From assembly GCA_040954595.2 (NCBI GenBank), contig CM082581.2:4464001-4528000 (forward strand): a stretch of DNA of 64,000 nt, in the 5' to 3' direction. Numbering within the stretch: the stretch's first letter is position 1; each line of letters starts with the position of its first letter. This document shows positions 1 to 14,298 of this stretch, in pieces. The notes below the pieces were generated by a model, which was not told where the DNA came from, searched no databases, and worked only from the letters and a program-made list of their open reading frames with translations. The position numbers and the translations under genes are program-made. The stretch is from Balanoglossus misakiensis. Lineage: Eukaryota > Hemichordata.

Positions 1-3000
1 TATTGTGGCGGTGGTCGCATTGATACCGTAATTATCTTACATGTGTCCAATTTCCTGTTTATGTCGCTTCACAAACTGAAATAACTTAATTTCCATACAC
101 AAGTCAGCGATGAACACAGTCTATTCACTTCCTAATTAAATGATGATTCTGTGTGTATTGTGTGTCAGACGTTCTCTCACGGGAAATTTGATAATGAAAT
201 ATCTCCCCGCCTCAATAATTTCACACACTCTGGTCGACCAGATCATGCGCGAAGGTGATGATCGTGTCAACAGTGGTTTTTGTCGTCAAAGTAGCAATGC
301 TTGTGCGATAAACAACCGTTTCATTCGCTCATTTCATCCTTTATCACCCCCACCGTCATAAAGCCCAAGTCTTTTATACACCTGAAACGTTGCCTTTTGT
401 TGTGGCTTGTTTTCAACCTCCTGCATTGATCTTTCACGGGCGTTTAATTTCTTTCTTTGGCAGGCCTACAATGTGTTTACATGTGGATATGTGAGAGAGC
501 GTGTTTACATAAGATGACGAACCATTCTATCTCTGATTACACAAAACAATATCTCCTAAGTTTAAATTAAAGTAACCTTCTCATGCAGTCAATAACACCC
601 GAATTTTTCCTCGTATAAATGCAAATCCCACTGAACATTAACGCGATCGATATAAAGTTGGAGTGTTCGACCGTTTCAAGAGACGCGGTCGATACTTCGG
701 TCGCCCTTAAATTAAACCTTCCCTCTCTCTCTCTCCCTGAAGTTAACGGCAAGGCGGTATTGTCGTAAGTACACCGAGTGTGTGTTTATTGACGACGCTT
801 CATGACCAACAAATTGCATTTCTTATAAATCATAATTAAACAGTCTGGTTGGTTGTCAAAAAGGGATCAAAAATAAGGTCGAAAACCTCTGACTGTGGAA
901 TCATCATTTTGTATATGTAACACGACAAAGCAAATTTTGATATTAACTCTCGCTATCAAAACGTGACCTACAGTGTATGTGTAAGAATATTGTCTCTGTT
1001 TACCGACGTCGTCATCATCGAGACAGCTTTTACACTGTCTATGGCTATACAATATACATATAGTTATACACTGTCAAGGCAATCCGAATACTTGAGGCGC
1101 AGTTTTGGAACTCTTCGGTTGGCCATGGTTATAGGTGCGTTTCTTTATATTTGCAAAACACGCCAGAATTTTTGGCATCGTTTATTCCTCACAAAGAAGA
1201 CAAACAGTCTCACGACGAAATCCATTTTTCGCCTCGCCTAAATATGAATAAATGGCCATCAAATACCGATAATCATTAATAAGTCTGGTAACAATCGGTA
1301 GACCTTTAGTTTTCCAGTGTTATTGTTTCAAGTCAGAAGAGATGAGTTTGATTGTCCGCAGCAGAGATCAGAGTCGCGTCCATGGCCCGGATTTCGGAGG
1401 TGGTATCCGACATACAACACAGTCAAGCAAGCTATGCCGTATAGGTTTTCACGCGGCAGATCGTCGCCATATTAGCATGTTGCAGACGTCCGCAAAATGT
1501 GTTGAACAGAAAGTTAATCAGTAAAAGTCAATGAATCGGCGAGCAGGAAAAAGTACAGCGAGCGAGCAAGTCGAGACTGTAATTGGGAGAAAATCGATTT
1601 TCTATTCTCATTTGAACAATGTTACCTTTGTGAGTTTTTTTCATTTCAACTTGATTTTATTTGTTGATGCATATAGTGGCTCTCGGCGTGACAATGGATG
1701 CAATGTACAGAGTTAAAGACTGCCTAAACACCGCATGGTTGCTTAAACGAAATGAGACGAGGAAAGTTGAATAGGAGAGCTGATCCCGAAATGTGGTGAT
1801 TTACATAGATATGACAGAATCAAACAAACATGATCATTCTCCACAGAAATATTAGCATTCAATAATTGCGTATATGCACACTATGCAATTCAAATTCGAG
1901 GTTGAAAATTAGAAACGGTTGCTATGGCAATGGGGAGGGGTGACTATAAACTAGTGCCCGTATATCGTTTCATCCGATGAAAACAGAAATATCTACCGGC
2001 CAACAACATAAAACCGATAGTTAATTTGCATACCTATATTTAATGTCTCTACGTATACACATACCATTATTCATCATCTTTTAACAGCAACGTGGCGGTC
2101 ATATTAAACCCAAAATAGCAGATCGTTCTACCAAACAAATCTATCATCCTGGACAGAAACAGATGTTAAGTGTCCCCCGGACGTTTTTAGTTTCACGGTT
2201 GTGACGTTTTCCCCGAGTAGTAATATGATTGATTTTCTGGAGATTTTTATCTGATTTATTGATTTTTTTTCAGCCGTTGCATCAATGCTTATTGTAATCA
2301 AACGTACACGTGTACTTCAAGTTTCCGGCTTACTTAGCCTCCCTTGGTATTGGATTTTTGTCCCCTGGGGAATGTTTTTTTTTTTGCATTCGTAGTTTCT
2401 ATTCTTTTTTACATCAGACTTGGCGACAAGCAAAATCGAAAGGCAATGCATTAAAAAAATACCATGAAAGAAAAATGACTCGGTCGCCTCCACCACTGAC
2501 GCGATTGCTATGGCTCTATGTGACAACATGTATTAATAAAATTCAAACTGACAAAACCGTCATATCATTCAAATATTTTGTAACGTATTCGTTGTCCGCT
2601 CTGCCACCACAAAGTAAAACGCCACCAACGTCCAAACTCCACTTTCCCCGCTGCAGCTCTGTCTGTGTTCCGTCTCCAAGGGAAACAGCAGGCTGGACTA
2701 GTTCAAACTGAGCAGACTGTAGAAATACATGTTGTAAAACCCACTGCTAAGTTTCAAGTTTCTGTGGAAACCGCTGCGTGCACCCATGGACTCGACGTGG
2801 CGTTTTTAATCATTCGAAATTACTTGGACGTGTGCCGAAGGCTATTAAATTGGTAGAAGGCAAAATAAAGGCAGCGAGTATTCTACGCATTCCCATCGTA
2901 TGGCGCTGCTAATCAATGGAATTAAGTCACCTCATAATAAGAAAATAACTTACGTCCTCTCGCCATGCAAACGCCTTGTCTTCAGAGACCACCAGCGCTT

Positions 3001-6000
3001 AATTAATTAAAGTTAAAAGTCCAGCCAGATCACTGATCACCGGCCGTCTATATTTGGCATTTAATAAAATGGTATTTCAGGACGAAGTGTGCTTTATTTA
3101 GAACTTGAAACTGTTTAGAACAAGCGTATATAGCTGTTGCTTTATTAATGCTATTAATAGAAACAAACTCTGCAACGAATGTATCGTATGGACTGTACTT
3201 ATTTTGAGTCAATCAAGTCGCACGTATCATCCGAATGGAAAGAAAGAGCCAGGAGCCCCGGTGCTGCCGTCTCTCAATACTTGTCGCCGTGCTTTTTATT
3301 GAACAGTAAATTGGCTTTGGCTAACCGTAAGGGATTTGACTGCGTATGAGTAACGCTCGAAGCCCATTGGCTGACGCCAGTGGAAGTGTTGCATATTGAA
3401 ATCAACTGAAGCCGGCAGCGGAAAAGGTACTGTCCGTGCGTATGTGTGACACCAGCGCGTAGTGGTGGCAGCGTCTTTACTGCCTGGATGAACGCGGGGG
3501 TCTTCGTGAGACTGTGTCCCAGACTGCACAAAACGCTGGCAGCGAACGGCTCTTCCTCGTGCTTTGTGAACGGACCGACTGCGTCTATACCTGGGTTTGC
3601 TGGCGACGACATTCGATTAAAACCCACATCCTCCTCAGGTAAATTGATCCAGACATTTCTTTCCACTTTCGAGTTACGCCATAACACTATTGTTCTTACA
3701 AACACATGCGTAGTCGCCGTAATCACAGTTTATGTAAACCACTCTTAATACACAGGCGGAGTGCAGAGGCGTCTGGCTTGGCGTGGACGTCCAATCCAAA
3801 TCAATTCCAATGTAGCAGCTTGGAAAAGACAAGCAGCCACTTAATACAACTTGATGTTAGACTGTAACTTAGACTCCAGTGCCTGATATATCATGATAAG
3901 TCAATTGACTTAAGCGCGAGTGATTTTCAAGTGCTACATTATAACTGCCAATATGCGCTTATCGTCTGACCATTATAGCAACCCATACAGAATTCAAACG
4001 AACGTCGACTCACTACTTGCTTGTATTGAAATCACAATTATTTCAGCACCAGCTGTCATGACATGGTTGTACACCGTTTCAAAAAAGGTTATACAGTTTT
4101 ATATGTGCGCTTCACATGCTAATATGGATATTTTCAGTACAGTATTATAGCATTGACACGCAAATGCATAATCTTGCCGACTGAAAATGCGTTTGAAACC
4201 TATTCGGACATGTATAGGAAAAATATGTGCAATGTGTAGCCCCCGTGGTCATGTCTGTGTCATCGATATCGTAAAATGACTTATCATATTTGACGCAAAT
4301 TTAATAGCCGGAATGAAAAAGGGGTTAAATTTTTGTGGACGTGGATTGCGTATTAATTTCATACCGGAAGATCAATTTTGTAATGATAATCCTGGTCTAT
4401 GGACGTGGTGGCAGTATGGCATATACTCAGAATTATTGCGTCAATTTGATGAACCTACAATCTCATAAGGATATGATAGTATTATGTATGCAAATTTACA
4501 GCTAATTTACACATTTCATTAACTACATGACGAAAATATCTGCACCACATAAACTAATTATTAATTTGCACATCGAATACAATTTTGGAGTCAGTTTTAT
4601 AATTCCACCTTTCTTGCACCAAGTTGATGAAACTAGCTGAAATATAGCCTTACGGCTGCATGACTGACTTGACGAAAAGAATTCAACTTTTCTTGGCATT
4701 TATGTCAACCATATATGATGAAAGGTGGCCGCAGATATTGATGTGTCATCAGATCTGATTGTACTGAGGAATATTCTGTATATTGTCAGTTAACTGTTAA
4801 TTTTCATATTTAATTAGTCTTTGTATGTCCAAAATTACTACACCACCATCTGTTGAAATTACCAGTCACTGCTGTGGCGCGTGGCTACAGACTATAATGG
4901 CAAGAACAATTCTAACCACACGGAGGCGTATTCAGTCCACATCTGGTATCAAAACTAGTTGTAATTGGCCATAAACAAGTCTCAAATACTTTACTCCCAT
5001 GATCATGTGCGCTTACCCATTCCGGACACCTGGTACCACCACTTCATAGAGGTTTGAAGACGACCCTGTTGTTATTGTCAGTTTTTTTCTCCGTAAGTTG
5101 TACCTGGCAACTGTCTTCCCTTGGATGAAAATGGCTATGGGAACTGATTTGAGGATTTTATTACTTTTGGTGGGTCTGTTTGTAAGCGGAGTATACATTG
5201 TACCTACAGTTTGTAGGTTTGTTGTACATGTTGTAGGGAGTTCGTGTGCTTATGTGTCACGTTGGTTCGTATAGATGAGACCTTGATTTGCGAGCGACCG
5301 CGTGCTGAGGTGACCGTACTTACATGGGACCCCTGGACTACCAGACGCTATGTTGTTTCTATGGCGTGACCTTTTGTGTCGAGCATGCATTGCATGATCT
5401 GCGATCTTCCCCGGCAGGCAATCTCGTTCTACTAAGTAGATGTTTACTCTGTCCAGATTGAAGTCGAGGAAATTGCCTAATTATTTTGTTAGTAAAACGA
5501 TTCTATCATTTTGACTGATGATGGCGATAAAATGGACGCGTGCGAGGCGACGCTTTATTTCCACCAAGGCGTCTGGGATTCTGACGAAAATACAACGTCG
5601 CGGAATGGAAAGAAGAATAGGCGTATACCGCGCCACGTTCGTCAGATACGCAGCTAACGACGTCCATTTACCGTACTATGTCGGAATGTGTTTTTTTTCT
5701 GACGCAAGACTATTATTTTAGCAGACAAAAAACACTGAGATTTGCTAATATTGACCTAGTAGGGAAGCGAGCAAGCCATTTGCTTTGAAAAGGGATGGGG
5801 ACCTTTCAATGCAAATGGGGTACTTTGAACGTGAATCCGTGTCAGTGACACCCATTGGCAGACTTACCCGGAGGATAACTTATATCATGTCCACATTTAC
5901 CCTCGGCAATTCCATCAGCAGCGTCTATAAGTTCCACGCGCTGTCTGCATCGGACGTATTGCAGTGACTAAATAGCATGAGAAAAGTCTTATCGCTGCTT

Positions 6001-9000
6001 GTAAACCGTGATAAAGTCTCCATGATGTGAACGGAATTACTAGCACCGTTTGCATGTACATTATAATTGTTTTTAGACAGTATGAAAAACAATTTGAACG
6101 TCGAAGTACAGTGATATAAGAGAGCTGATAATTCTCTTATGTCATTTCTTAGTAGGGTCTTACTCATAGTGACACGGCAGGTACTAGTATATATGTACCA
6201 TCCACACGCTTAGAGTTCGATGTAAAGCTAGAATATTAACTACACAGTAACGCGCTATGCCTTTCTGCATAATTATTTCGCATTCTCGATTTTTCCAACA
6301 AGGTTTTGCCATTTGCTAACCAACAGGGGTAAACGATCTCATCAAGGCGTGTCCCCATTCACGATGGCCCGACAATCTAGAAAAGTCGCCGATCAACGGA
6401 GAAAACTCATTATAATTTGACGTTTCTTTCTTGGCGGTGGACGTACGTGAGGATGTGTTGAACATCTTCTTTTGAGTTGGGACTGAACTTGATTAGTGCC
6501 TATGGCAACTATTTTTCAGTCCTATTCTCATTGTAAACCAAACTGTTGTCGTTTTTCCCTTTCAATTTGTTTGTTTGATTATTATGAGAATAAACTATTA
6601 TTATTATTATCTACACCCAAATATTTGGCAAAATTGACAATAAAACGCAATTCCCAGGTGAATGTACTTATGATTAGTTCTGATATCGGGGTCAAACTCT
6701 TTTGATAAGGATAAATTCTTCGCAGTCAAATATTAATTAGTTTACTCAGGGAAAGAGAAATGAATTGCACCTATCAAAGTGTAGAGCATACGGTTAATTA
6801 ATCTTGAATTATTAAAAGAAAATTACAAAGAAAGTACTGGGGTTCTGGAAGCGACTGAGTTGAAGGTCTTCATTGCTCATATTCCTAAAAGGTCATACGA
6901 GGTCAAGGATAGGCGTGCCGTTGTTTTATATATATATACGCACTGGATTACTCGATAAGAAATAAGAACCGCACGTGCACGATGTAAAGATCAAAGAAAT
7001 GAAAGAGAAACGGGACATGGCAGGGTTGTCTATCACGATCGTTAAGCAGTTCAGGAAGATTCACCTTTCGAGTGAATTTTGATGAATTAAGACTTCTTTA
7101 AAAATGTCATTTCTTCTCTTCTTCTCTATACTAGCGTTGAACCATGAGTCATAGCGTGATTTCGGATCTTCCCCAGCGAGGAATTCGTCAGGCATTTGGG
7201 AAATCAGATACTGGACACTTTGAAATCTGAAGGTGAATTGGCATTTAATTCCTACAGAAGTGAGGGCTAAATAACGCTAAATTAGTATCACATACATGTA
7301 TAGGTGATCAATAAAGACTTTCGTTGGTTTTGCGAAACTCAAATATCGGCTGTTCATTTCGGGCAAGAAAAATAGATAATATATTTTAGGTTTTTTTAAG
7401 AATGATCGAGGTGATCGCTGAGTTTTTATTTGCAGGTTTAAAGGAAAGTACAAAATAAGATATAAATCTCTGGTGTATCGTGTGCGCACCACGGAAATGT
7501 CGGCAGCTGTAGATATCGTATTGCCAGGTATTTTGCAATTTGCCGCATACAGTATATGTACAAACAAACCAAAGGTTTAATGAATGAAATCCTAACAGAA
7601 ATTACTTCTTCAACGCTTGACGCAAACAAGAAACAGAATAACCTTATTTTCTGACAGGCGTAATTTTCTAAAACTTCGCTTTTTTCTTGGTTTGAATCAT
7701 TAGAGAGATAATTGGAAATTTTCGGCAAAAGGATTCAGTTGATTGTTTCCTCAACGATATTGAGGGAATATCATGGTGGATTTGCTCTTCAGTTGCATGA
7801 AAGAAATACACACTTCTTACTGTTTGTGTTTACCGTACACACACTGAAGAATCTGAACGAAGGTAATCTGGTCAGGGTAAACACCTCTAGATCAAGTACC
7901 GCTTTTAACCGATCCTATTTCCAATGTTTATGATGTTCATTCCGCTGTCTGCATTGCCTTTGTGTGCAGAAAGACATTTGAAAATCATAGTGAAGACGGA
8001 CTTAGCATCAAAAGAATATCTAAGAGGTGTGAAATCTGTGAATCGGGTCTGAAATAGCCGTCTTCAGATATACACAGGCCTCTTCTCTTCCCATTTAAAC
8101 ATCGCATATGTTTTTAGGTCTATGAGACAGAACATTAAAATAAGTACTGCTCGGGACTTCTGACGTCACAAAACGAGTGGAAGTGTTGTTTTGCTTTGTT
8201 TTGTTTTGTTGCTTATAGCTATTCTCCTTTTCTGCAAATCAGAGTCTTGACAATCGATTAATTAAATACGTCAATTACTACAAAATATTTTTGTGTGTTT
8301 TCTAAGTGCGACAAAATAAATAATAGAGTTGATCAGTGTACAATGTACGTAACGCCAGTAGCCATTGATTCTATTCAGGACGGAATAGCAATCTTACATT
8401 TCACACATTCAAGCCAGTCGTCATTGAAAATTCTTTTGCGTCTCCAAGGAAACCATTGTGGAGAAAGGGATTGAAATTAAACGATGAGAAACCATCAATC
8501 AACACAGTGTTGTTGCTCGCCGATTTTGGCGGGGATTGTTGCCGCATAATGAAGAACAAAGGCATCGCAGTCGGAGCCTATTCCGCCAGATGACTTGCTT
8601 TTTGTTCGTCCGAAGAAAAGCCTTTGTATGGAAGCATGATTGAATATTTCAAGCCGATACAGAATTTCTCAGAAATCCGATTATACTTCGATGAAAGAGT
8701 CTTACTTTCGAAAGAGCGGAAGTTCAACGCAGAGAACATTTTGATACCGCATTGTTCTGGCTGTTCAGTGAACGATGATTGGAAAGCGACTTAATTAAGT
8801 AATCAGTAGAACTTCATCAATGCCCTCGCGCTGTTATCTCTCGGACGTTTTTCGAGAATAATAATTTAATTTTAGAAAATAATATTTCAATTGTGTTCGC
8901 TGACTGCGGGACTATTGTGTTGAACATAACAGACCCCCACTAATTAACTCCAATCATATTATAATCTGTCATGATTAAAACATACAAGCGGATCATATGG

Positions 9001-12000
9001 TGCATCATCATGAGTGCGTGTCATGCTGTCGGCTCATCTTAAAGCGGAATAGAATTGCAGAGGCCTCATGCTCTATACAGCTCTATTGTCGCCTGGGGGT
9101 ATGAATCATTGACAATGGCCGATATGGGAATACTTGACAAATATTGGCCGTCCTTACGCCGGTCTCTTTCCTGCGATAATGGACGGCGGAAATTAAAAGT
9201 ATAAACAACCGTCCTCATCACTTGTTATCTCAATGTCATCGTCACATTCTTGATAAAGTCGAGAATGATTTCACGCTGTCACATAGCTTAAGGTCAATAC
9301 AAACCTATGAGGAAGTCGGAGATACAGAGGGAGACAGTTTACTGCTTTGCCAGGTTCGGTTACGTGTATCAGGCGTTTGTCAGATGCGATGATTCAATCA
9401 TTACAGTAGATTTCATCTTAGTTAACCGTTTTCTTGTCTAGCAAACACACAAAATGTGAACGAAATATGTTTAACTGACTCATACACATACAGCTTTCTA
9501 CAGTGGCGTCATAGACTTTGACCAATATTTTTTATCGAAGTGTTACCGGCGCGGATTTAGAATTTTCTTGGAAACCAATGGCAACGTTCATGTTGTGGTC
9601 TGTTTGATACACACACTATAGGTCGCTTCTGTTTTGGTACAAATTGTTTTTACTGAACAAAAAAGTAGTAACTTAAAAATTGGGCGACCGAAGTTGAAAT
9701 AATATGCACGGTTCGTTATTTAACTTACCAATTGGTAAAATCCAAAGATGATAACATTTGCGTTGTGATAATGAACCATGAATTTAGAAGGTTTCACTTC
9801 ACGTTACTGCTTCTCTGAGGTCTGTGTGCGATGCTGTAATTCACATACGAACGCCAAACACTAGACGTGATCATGCAGTCCCAATTTTGTAGTTAGATTT
9901 ATGTCCCAGGCACAGGATGAAAGTAACGCAGCCAATACAATCAAATTTCGGAAGAGACTATAGTTATTTAACGCTTTACATGCTGTTCAAGATATGTTAC
10001 AATTAAAAACATATATGGAAATAATTGCCTGCGTGTGCACTTGATTCGTGTATACCTAATATACAATATGAAGTCAGTTTCTTTAGAACTGAGCTTGCGG
10101 ACAAACACTCAGATCACCAAGCTTAGAGTAATGTTGTAACATAGCTCTAGGGGGAAAATAAAGCGGATCTTTGTTCGTTGTCAGATTTTTTTGTGAGCGC
10201 ATTGTTCTGTCCGTGTCACTATGCGCCGAATTTCAACAGTTCGGTTTATCTAAAGGAAAACGCATTTCCGCGCCATTCAAGCTTTAACCGCACTCGCCAA
10301 GTATCAATAAAAGCCTGAATAAACACTGCATGCAGTTTTGTAAGTACAATATTGAGGAAGTTGTAGAGATCGAACAAATCGTTGTCAACTGCAGTGCGTC
10401 ATTTGCCGCCATACGTTTACACAGCCGCGCTGGCTTTTATTGAGACATAAACTGGCCATATGCAGGGAGTATGACGTGTTTCTGTACATTATTGGCCCCC
10501 TGTATTACTAACAGGCAAAGTTCACATAGCCCATTTTGTTCGGCTAAGGCGTATTTAATCATCTACTATAATGGCATCTACTGGAGACCAAATGACTCGA
10601 TTGCAATAAATAATTTCTCTATTACACTACATCGACGGTTTTCAATCATAATTACCATTTTACGGCAAGTCGTGGTTGCTATTACGACACATGCGCCGGG
10701 GTGACCTCAAGTGCGGTGTAATGTGGGTAAATTATCGGGGGAGAAATCTGCTATCGCTTCATGGGATTAGTAGATACAACAACGGCGAGAACACAGACAC
10801 TTGAGAGACTGGTAAGAAATCCATTGTTCTCAGCTGCTCTTGATTGATGTTTTTGGAAAAAGAATGTCCTATCAATCAAATGCAATTATCGCTGATATAA
10901 ATTACGTGAAACTCGACTCGGATTGACAGACTTTCATTATACATTCTTCGAATTGTGACGACGACGGAGTTCCAGCTTCGCAAATCGATGCACCAGAAAT
11001 AAACACATTGGGTCAACTGGGGCACATGTTTTGTTTATGTATTGAAGCCTGTCACGTAAATTACTATGATTAGACTAATAAATATTGAAATATGCTTGAA
11101 AACACATGGCATATGATATGTGTAAAAACTGCAACACATATAAGCCTTGTGACTTCAATCTGTTCCGCTAATACTATCAATTTTATTATTCAGATTTCGA
11201 AAGATTTTTTTCCTCATATTTTACGAATATTAATTACAGTGTCTGTCGATTATTAAAAAATGGTGAAATCATCGGCAATTTGTTGTAGTTCAAGAAACTT
11301 TTCCAAACTATGTTTTTAAATGTGTATGTGAACGGCGCTGTTTGTTTTCAATACTAAAATTGTCGCCTGTGCGTGAAACACATAGTCCACACAGTGACTG
11401 CTGAGTGTCAAGGTGGTAGTTCTTGCCTGTAATATACAACCTCTTCATTAATTAGCTTGTCATAATATGACTCCGGCCAGTTAAGGAGAGGAGGATGCGC
11501 TCTTTACAGCGAATATACAATTTTGCTTTCCTGTCACTTAACGGAAAACAAACACCTCAAGCGGTTAAATCACCATCATCGCATTAAAATCAAATCAGCA
11601 TTTACAGCTACACTGAACTTTCGTCAACCCACCTTTACTAAAGAAATGTCGCGAAAAATTATGCACAGGAAGACTAGTATGCATTTTCAGGTCGCATGTC
11701 AGAACACACTGACCAGTATTAGCCAGAATATGCGTGATTGATAACGGAGATCGGCAAGTATACAGTGATAAATAGCGCTGGATTTGCTGCGCTGATCTAC
11801 TTAATGTGTGTGCAGTTATGTAAAAGATTGGCGCCGAGAAGGCAAATTACTGAGCAGTGTTAGCCTATCGCTTGAACACGGTTATGGCTTCAAATTGAGG
11901 TGGAAATTTGCCTCGAGTGTACTACACAGTACCGCGACTACATGCATTACTCGGGGACATCACTATATGTAAGGTGACATGACGCGTCCCGCCATGTGAA

Positions 12001-13150
12001 CAAACCGAGACCCAGATTTCTCTGCATTCGCCCTTGAAACATGCACGACGTCAACATATGTCATCTATGAATACATTTCAAGGTCTTCGAGGGTAATTTT
12101 TTTCCATATCGTTTTGTTTGGATGTTTGTCAAACCATATGTGCCATCAACAATGCAAAAGTCACCTCTATTAACACCAAAGTTAATTACAAATATAAAGT
12201 CTTTTTTTTTACTGGCAACATACTCTGAATCCGGTGCATAATTACGAGGATTTATAATTTTAGTCACCCTCCCGTATGTTGTTTATTTGCATAGTGCTGC
12301 AGCTCGCACCTGGTTAGCGCTCACAGCACGCAGTTGTCGTGAACCCGCCACTTAAACAAAATTACAAATATAGTGACAACAACGATGATGACAGACGATG
12401 CTGTCAAACCATCCGTCCGTGCAATATCACACTTTTTGTGGAGGTCATTTTCCATGTCTTCAATTACCCTCGTCCATATTCTACCGGCAAAATGATGCGC
12501 GCGCCAACTCTCACGCTGATGATGGAAATGAATATGGCGTGTGTCATTTGCGATGCTATATTGGGATGTTTTAAAACAAGGTTGAAATTACGCAAGAGGA
12601 ATTGAAGCCGTCATACGTCAGTGATACATAAAGTAAAGATCAGTTACATCTAAAAACCCGTGTCGGAAATTATATACGAAGCAAATATCGCCACGTCAGC
12701 GGTTCATCGGGATCTGACTGACTAATATCCATACATGTATGTTTAGCGAATCGTTGCCTGTAATGTAAGTAAATAGCGCGTTTTCCTGTATATTGTCACC
12801 CTGTTTGAAAAAAAAACCGCCAGTCTGCAGCGAGAACGACTCGCTATAAATACATGTACCTGATAATACCCAATGTATGCCTTATGAATTTTCCAGAGAG
12901 CCAACTTTACCTGATGTCTTCATCCATAGCGTCAATTTAAATAAATAGTGATGAGCGTTTCACTTCGCAGATTATAGTAAATTGATTTCGGTAATGTTGC
13001 TAAAAGTACATCAGTTATAGTGTCGTGCATTTAATAGAGTATCTAGAATGTGCACGATCATTCTGGCGTCAGTCAAATATCGCGGATTATAGACCGGGCA
13101 TTGTTAGTAGTGTCTTAGTATCTCATTTTCTATTATTGCTCGCTCTTTCA
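1..13150. other. AT-rich noncoding stretch upstream of the receptor island
   Basis: Apart from the 2.66-2.87 kb exon candidate, nothing gene-like is recognised. Visible items are a short CT tract at 719-737, a perfect TGACGTCA at 8161-8168, a perfect 14-bp palindrome TTACCAATTGGTAA at 9725-9738, and a GC-richer patch at 3240-3780. That patch is open on both strands (150 codons on the minus strand) but without domain character, and CAG/GTAAAT at about 3638-3645 could be a splice donor. Confidence 0.5.
2657..2869 (+). other. Weak candidate terminal exon with nearby poly(A) signal
   Basis: A pyrimidine-rich acceptor (CCCCGCTGCAG ending at 2656) is followed by a phase-1 frame open for 66 codons to TAG at 2854-2856. 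AATAAA lies at 2864-2869, eight bases after the stop. The encoded segment is mixed polar and hydrophobic with no named domain. The overlapping frame from 2310 is also open. It may be chance; no partner exon is seen. Confidence 0.18.
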
Positions 13151-13164
13151 CGTTGCACTTGCAG

Positions 13165-13287
13165 CGAGAAAGGACGATTTATCCCCGTTCCAACCTGAAA
13201 TTGATACGACCTGTCAACCAGCAGATATATTGGAACGAGCGCGCTGAACATCCGGGCGTTTCCATTTCAGAGAACCTGCTTGTACAT
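13165..13287 (+). other. Candidate internal exon (123 nt) upstream of the receptor
   Basis: The segment is preceded by a pyrimidine-rich acceptor ending in TTGCAG and followed by a consensus donor GTAAGT at 13288-13293. Its length is a multiple of three and one frame is open throughout (41 codons, hydrophilic, W at the middle, no recognised domain); that frame stays open past the donor to 13473. It may be a leader exon of the receptor gene, an exon of another gene, or chance. No homology is recognised. Confidence 0.25.
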
Positions 13288-13523
13288 GTAAGTTTCAGCT
13301 TCGTTGCGACCGCACGAGTTGAGATGATCCGTGCCGAAGGGGGGAAAGGTCACCCACTTGCTGAGAATCAGTATTTATGGATTACGGTGCGCGAGGCTTC
13401 AGACACGGAATTAGCCCAAGAAATTCATCCGTTTGTTTGGCGTATCAGAGCCGAAGGGATTTACCTAATTTGAACGATTAAGGCATTTGATCTGACATTT
13501 ACTTCTTTCTCCTTCTTCACCAG

Positions 13524-13630
13524 AGCGGCGGCGGTCTTTGAGCGCGACTTCGGCTGATGTCAGAACTGACGAAAGCAGCTAAAGCGTCGGACATCATCAG
13601 GAAGCGCGGGCTGACTCTAATCTGCTTTGT
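13524..13630 (+). other. Candidate noncoding leader exon (107 nt) upstream of the receptor
   Basis: A long pyrimidine tract (13501-13520) leads to CAG at 13521-13523, a strong 3' splice site. A GTAAGA donor lies at 13631-13636. All three frames contain stops, so if real it is untranslated. With the 13165-13287 segment it could form a spliced leader joined to an acceptor between 13.75 and 14.0 kb (CAG candidates near 13785 and 13960). Splicing of 5' untranslated exons onto an intronless coding exon is common in GPCR genes. This is inferred from splice signals only. Confidence 0.25.
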
Positions 13631-14010
13631 GTAAGAACTTATTTCAAACTTTGCTGTGCGCTTTTGTAGTGGCCAGGAAATTAGAGATTCGGCGATGCAC
13701 GGCTTGTAGTTTGTCTCACCTGGCCTCATCGTCTTTGCTGAAAACGCCTTTTGAAATCGGGCTATAATACAGCAATTAGCAGAATATGTATTAGCATTGA
13801 TATTCAGCCCTGGTGATAAATCGAGGAAAATCCAGCGTAATGGTGTTCATCGACTTCATCGCAACCTGAATTCTTTTGTCCGATGTCGCCGGGGAAGTTC
13901 TTTTGAGCAACCACAGAGCTAGAGAGGGTGCGCTGTAAATGTGGTGACTTCACAACTTGCGCAGTGTCCTCGATCGCTTCCGGTGCGCTCTGCGCAGAAG
14001 AAACCGGTGA

Positions 14011-14018
14011 TATAAATA
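14011..14018 (+). promoter_or_regulatory. Candidate TATA box of the 5-HT1-like receptor gene
   Basis: A TATAAATA octamer lies 281 bases before the receptor start codon, in a GC-richer stretch. Transcription would be expected to begin about 30 bases further on, near 14040, giving an unspliced leader of roughly 260 bases. No clear initiator consensus is visible. It competes with the idea that transcription begins further upstream with spliced leader exons; both could be used. Confidence 0.4.
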
Positions 14019-14080
14019 CGCAGTGCTTATAACCCAGTGGAGCCGAAGCTCGGATTCACTCGCTGTGTGTACACCGCTGA

Positions 14081-14116
14081 ATGCTGTTAAACATTTGTGA
14101 ATCGCTGGCATCTTGA
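14081..14116 (+). CDS. Upstream ORF (11 codons) in the receptor leader
   Basis: This is a short ATG-to-TGA reading frame in the predicted 5' leader of the receptor. Its TGA overlaps a second ATG (the string TGATG at 14114-14118), which opens a two-codon ORF ending at 14124. These are the only ATGs seen between the predicted transcription start and the receptor start codon. If transcribed they would be expected to reduce translation of the main frame. The peptide itself shows no recognisable feature. Confidence 0.3.
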   Translation: MLLNICESLAS

Positions 14117-14298
14117 TGCGCTGACAACGCTTCACCGGCGCTGAGACGGACTCGATACCAGACGCCCTCCCTCGATACCGCCAAGCGACAGTATTACCGC
14201 GTTTACACGCACTATAACCGAACAGTCCAGTCATTCACGCGGGAAACTTCGGCTGGCATCATCGCGTCGTTCGCGCTACACTGCGCGGTGAGCTCAGT

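Noticed and set aside
3274-3748. Overlapping ORFs on both strands (150 codons on the minus strand)
   Set aside because: Both are open because the patch is GC-richer; there is no domain, no ATG in good context for the plus frame and no splice partner, so only the patch is noted.
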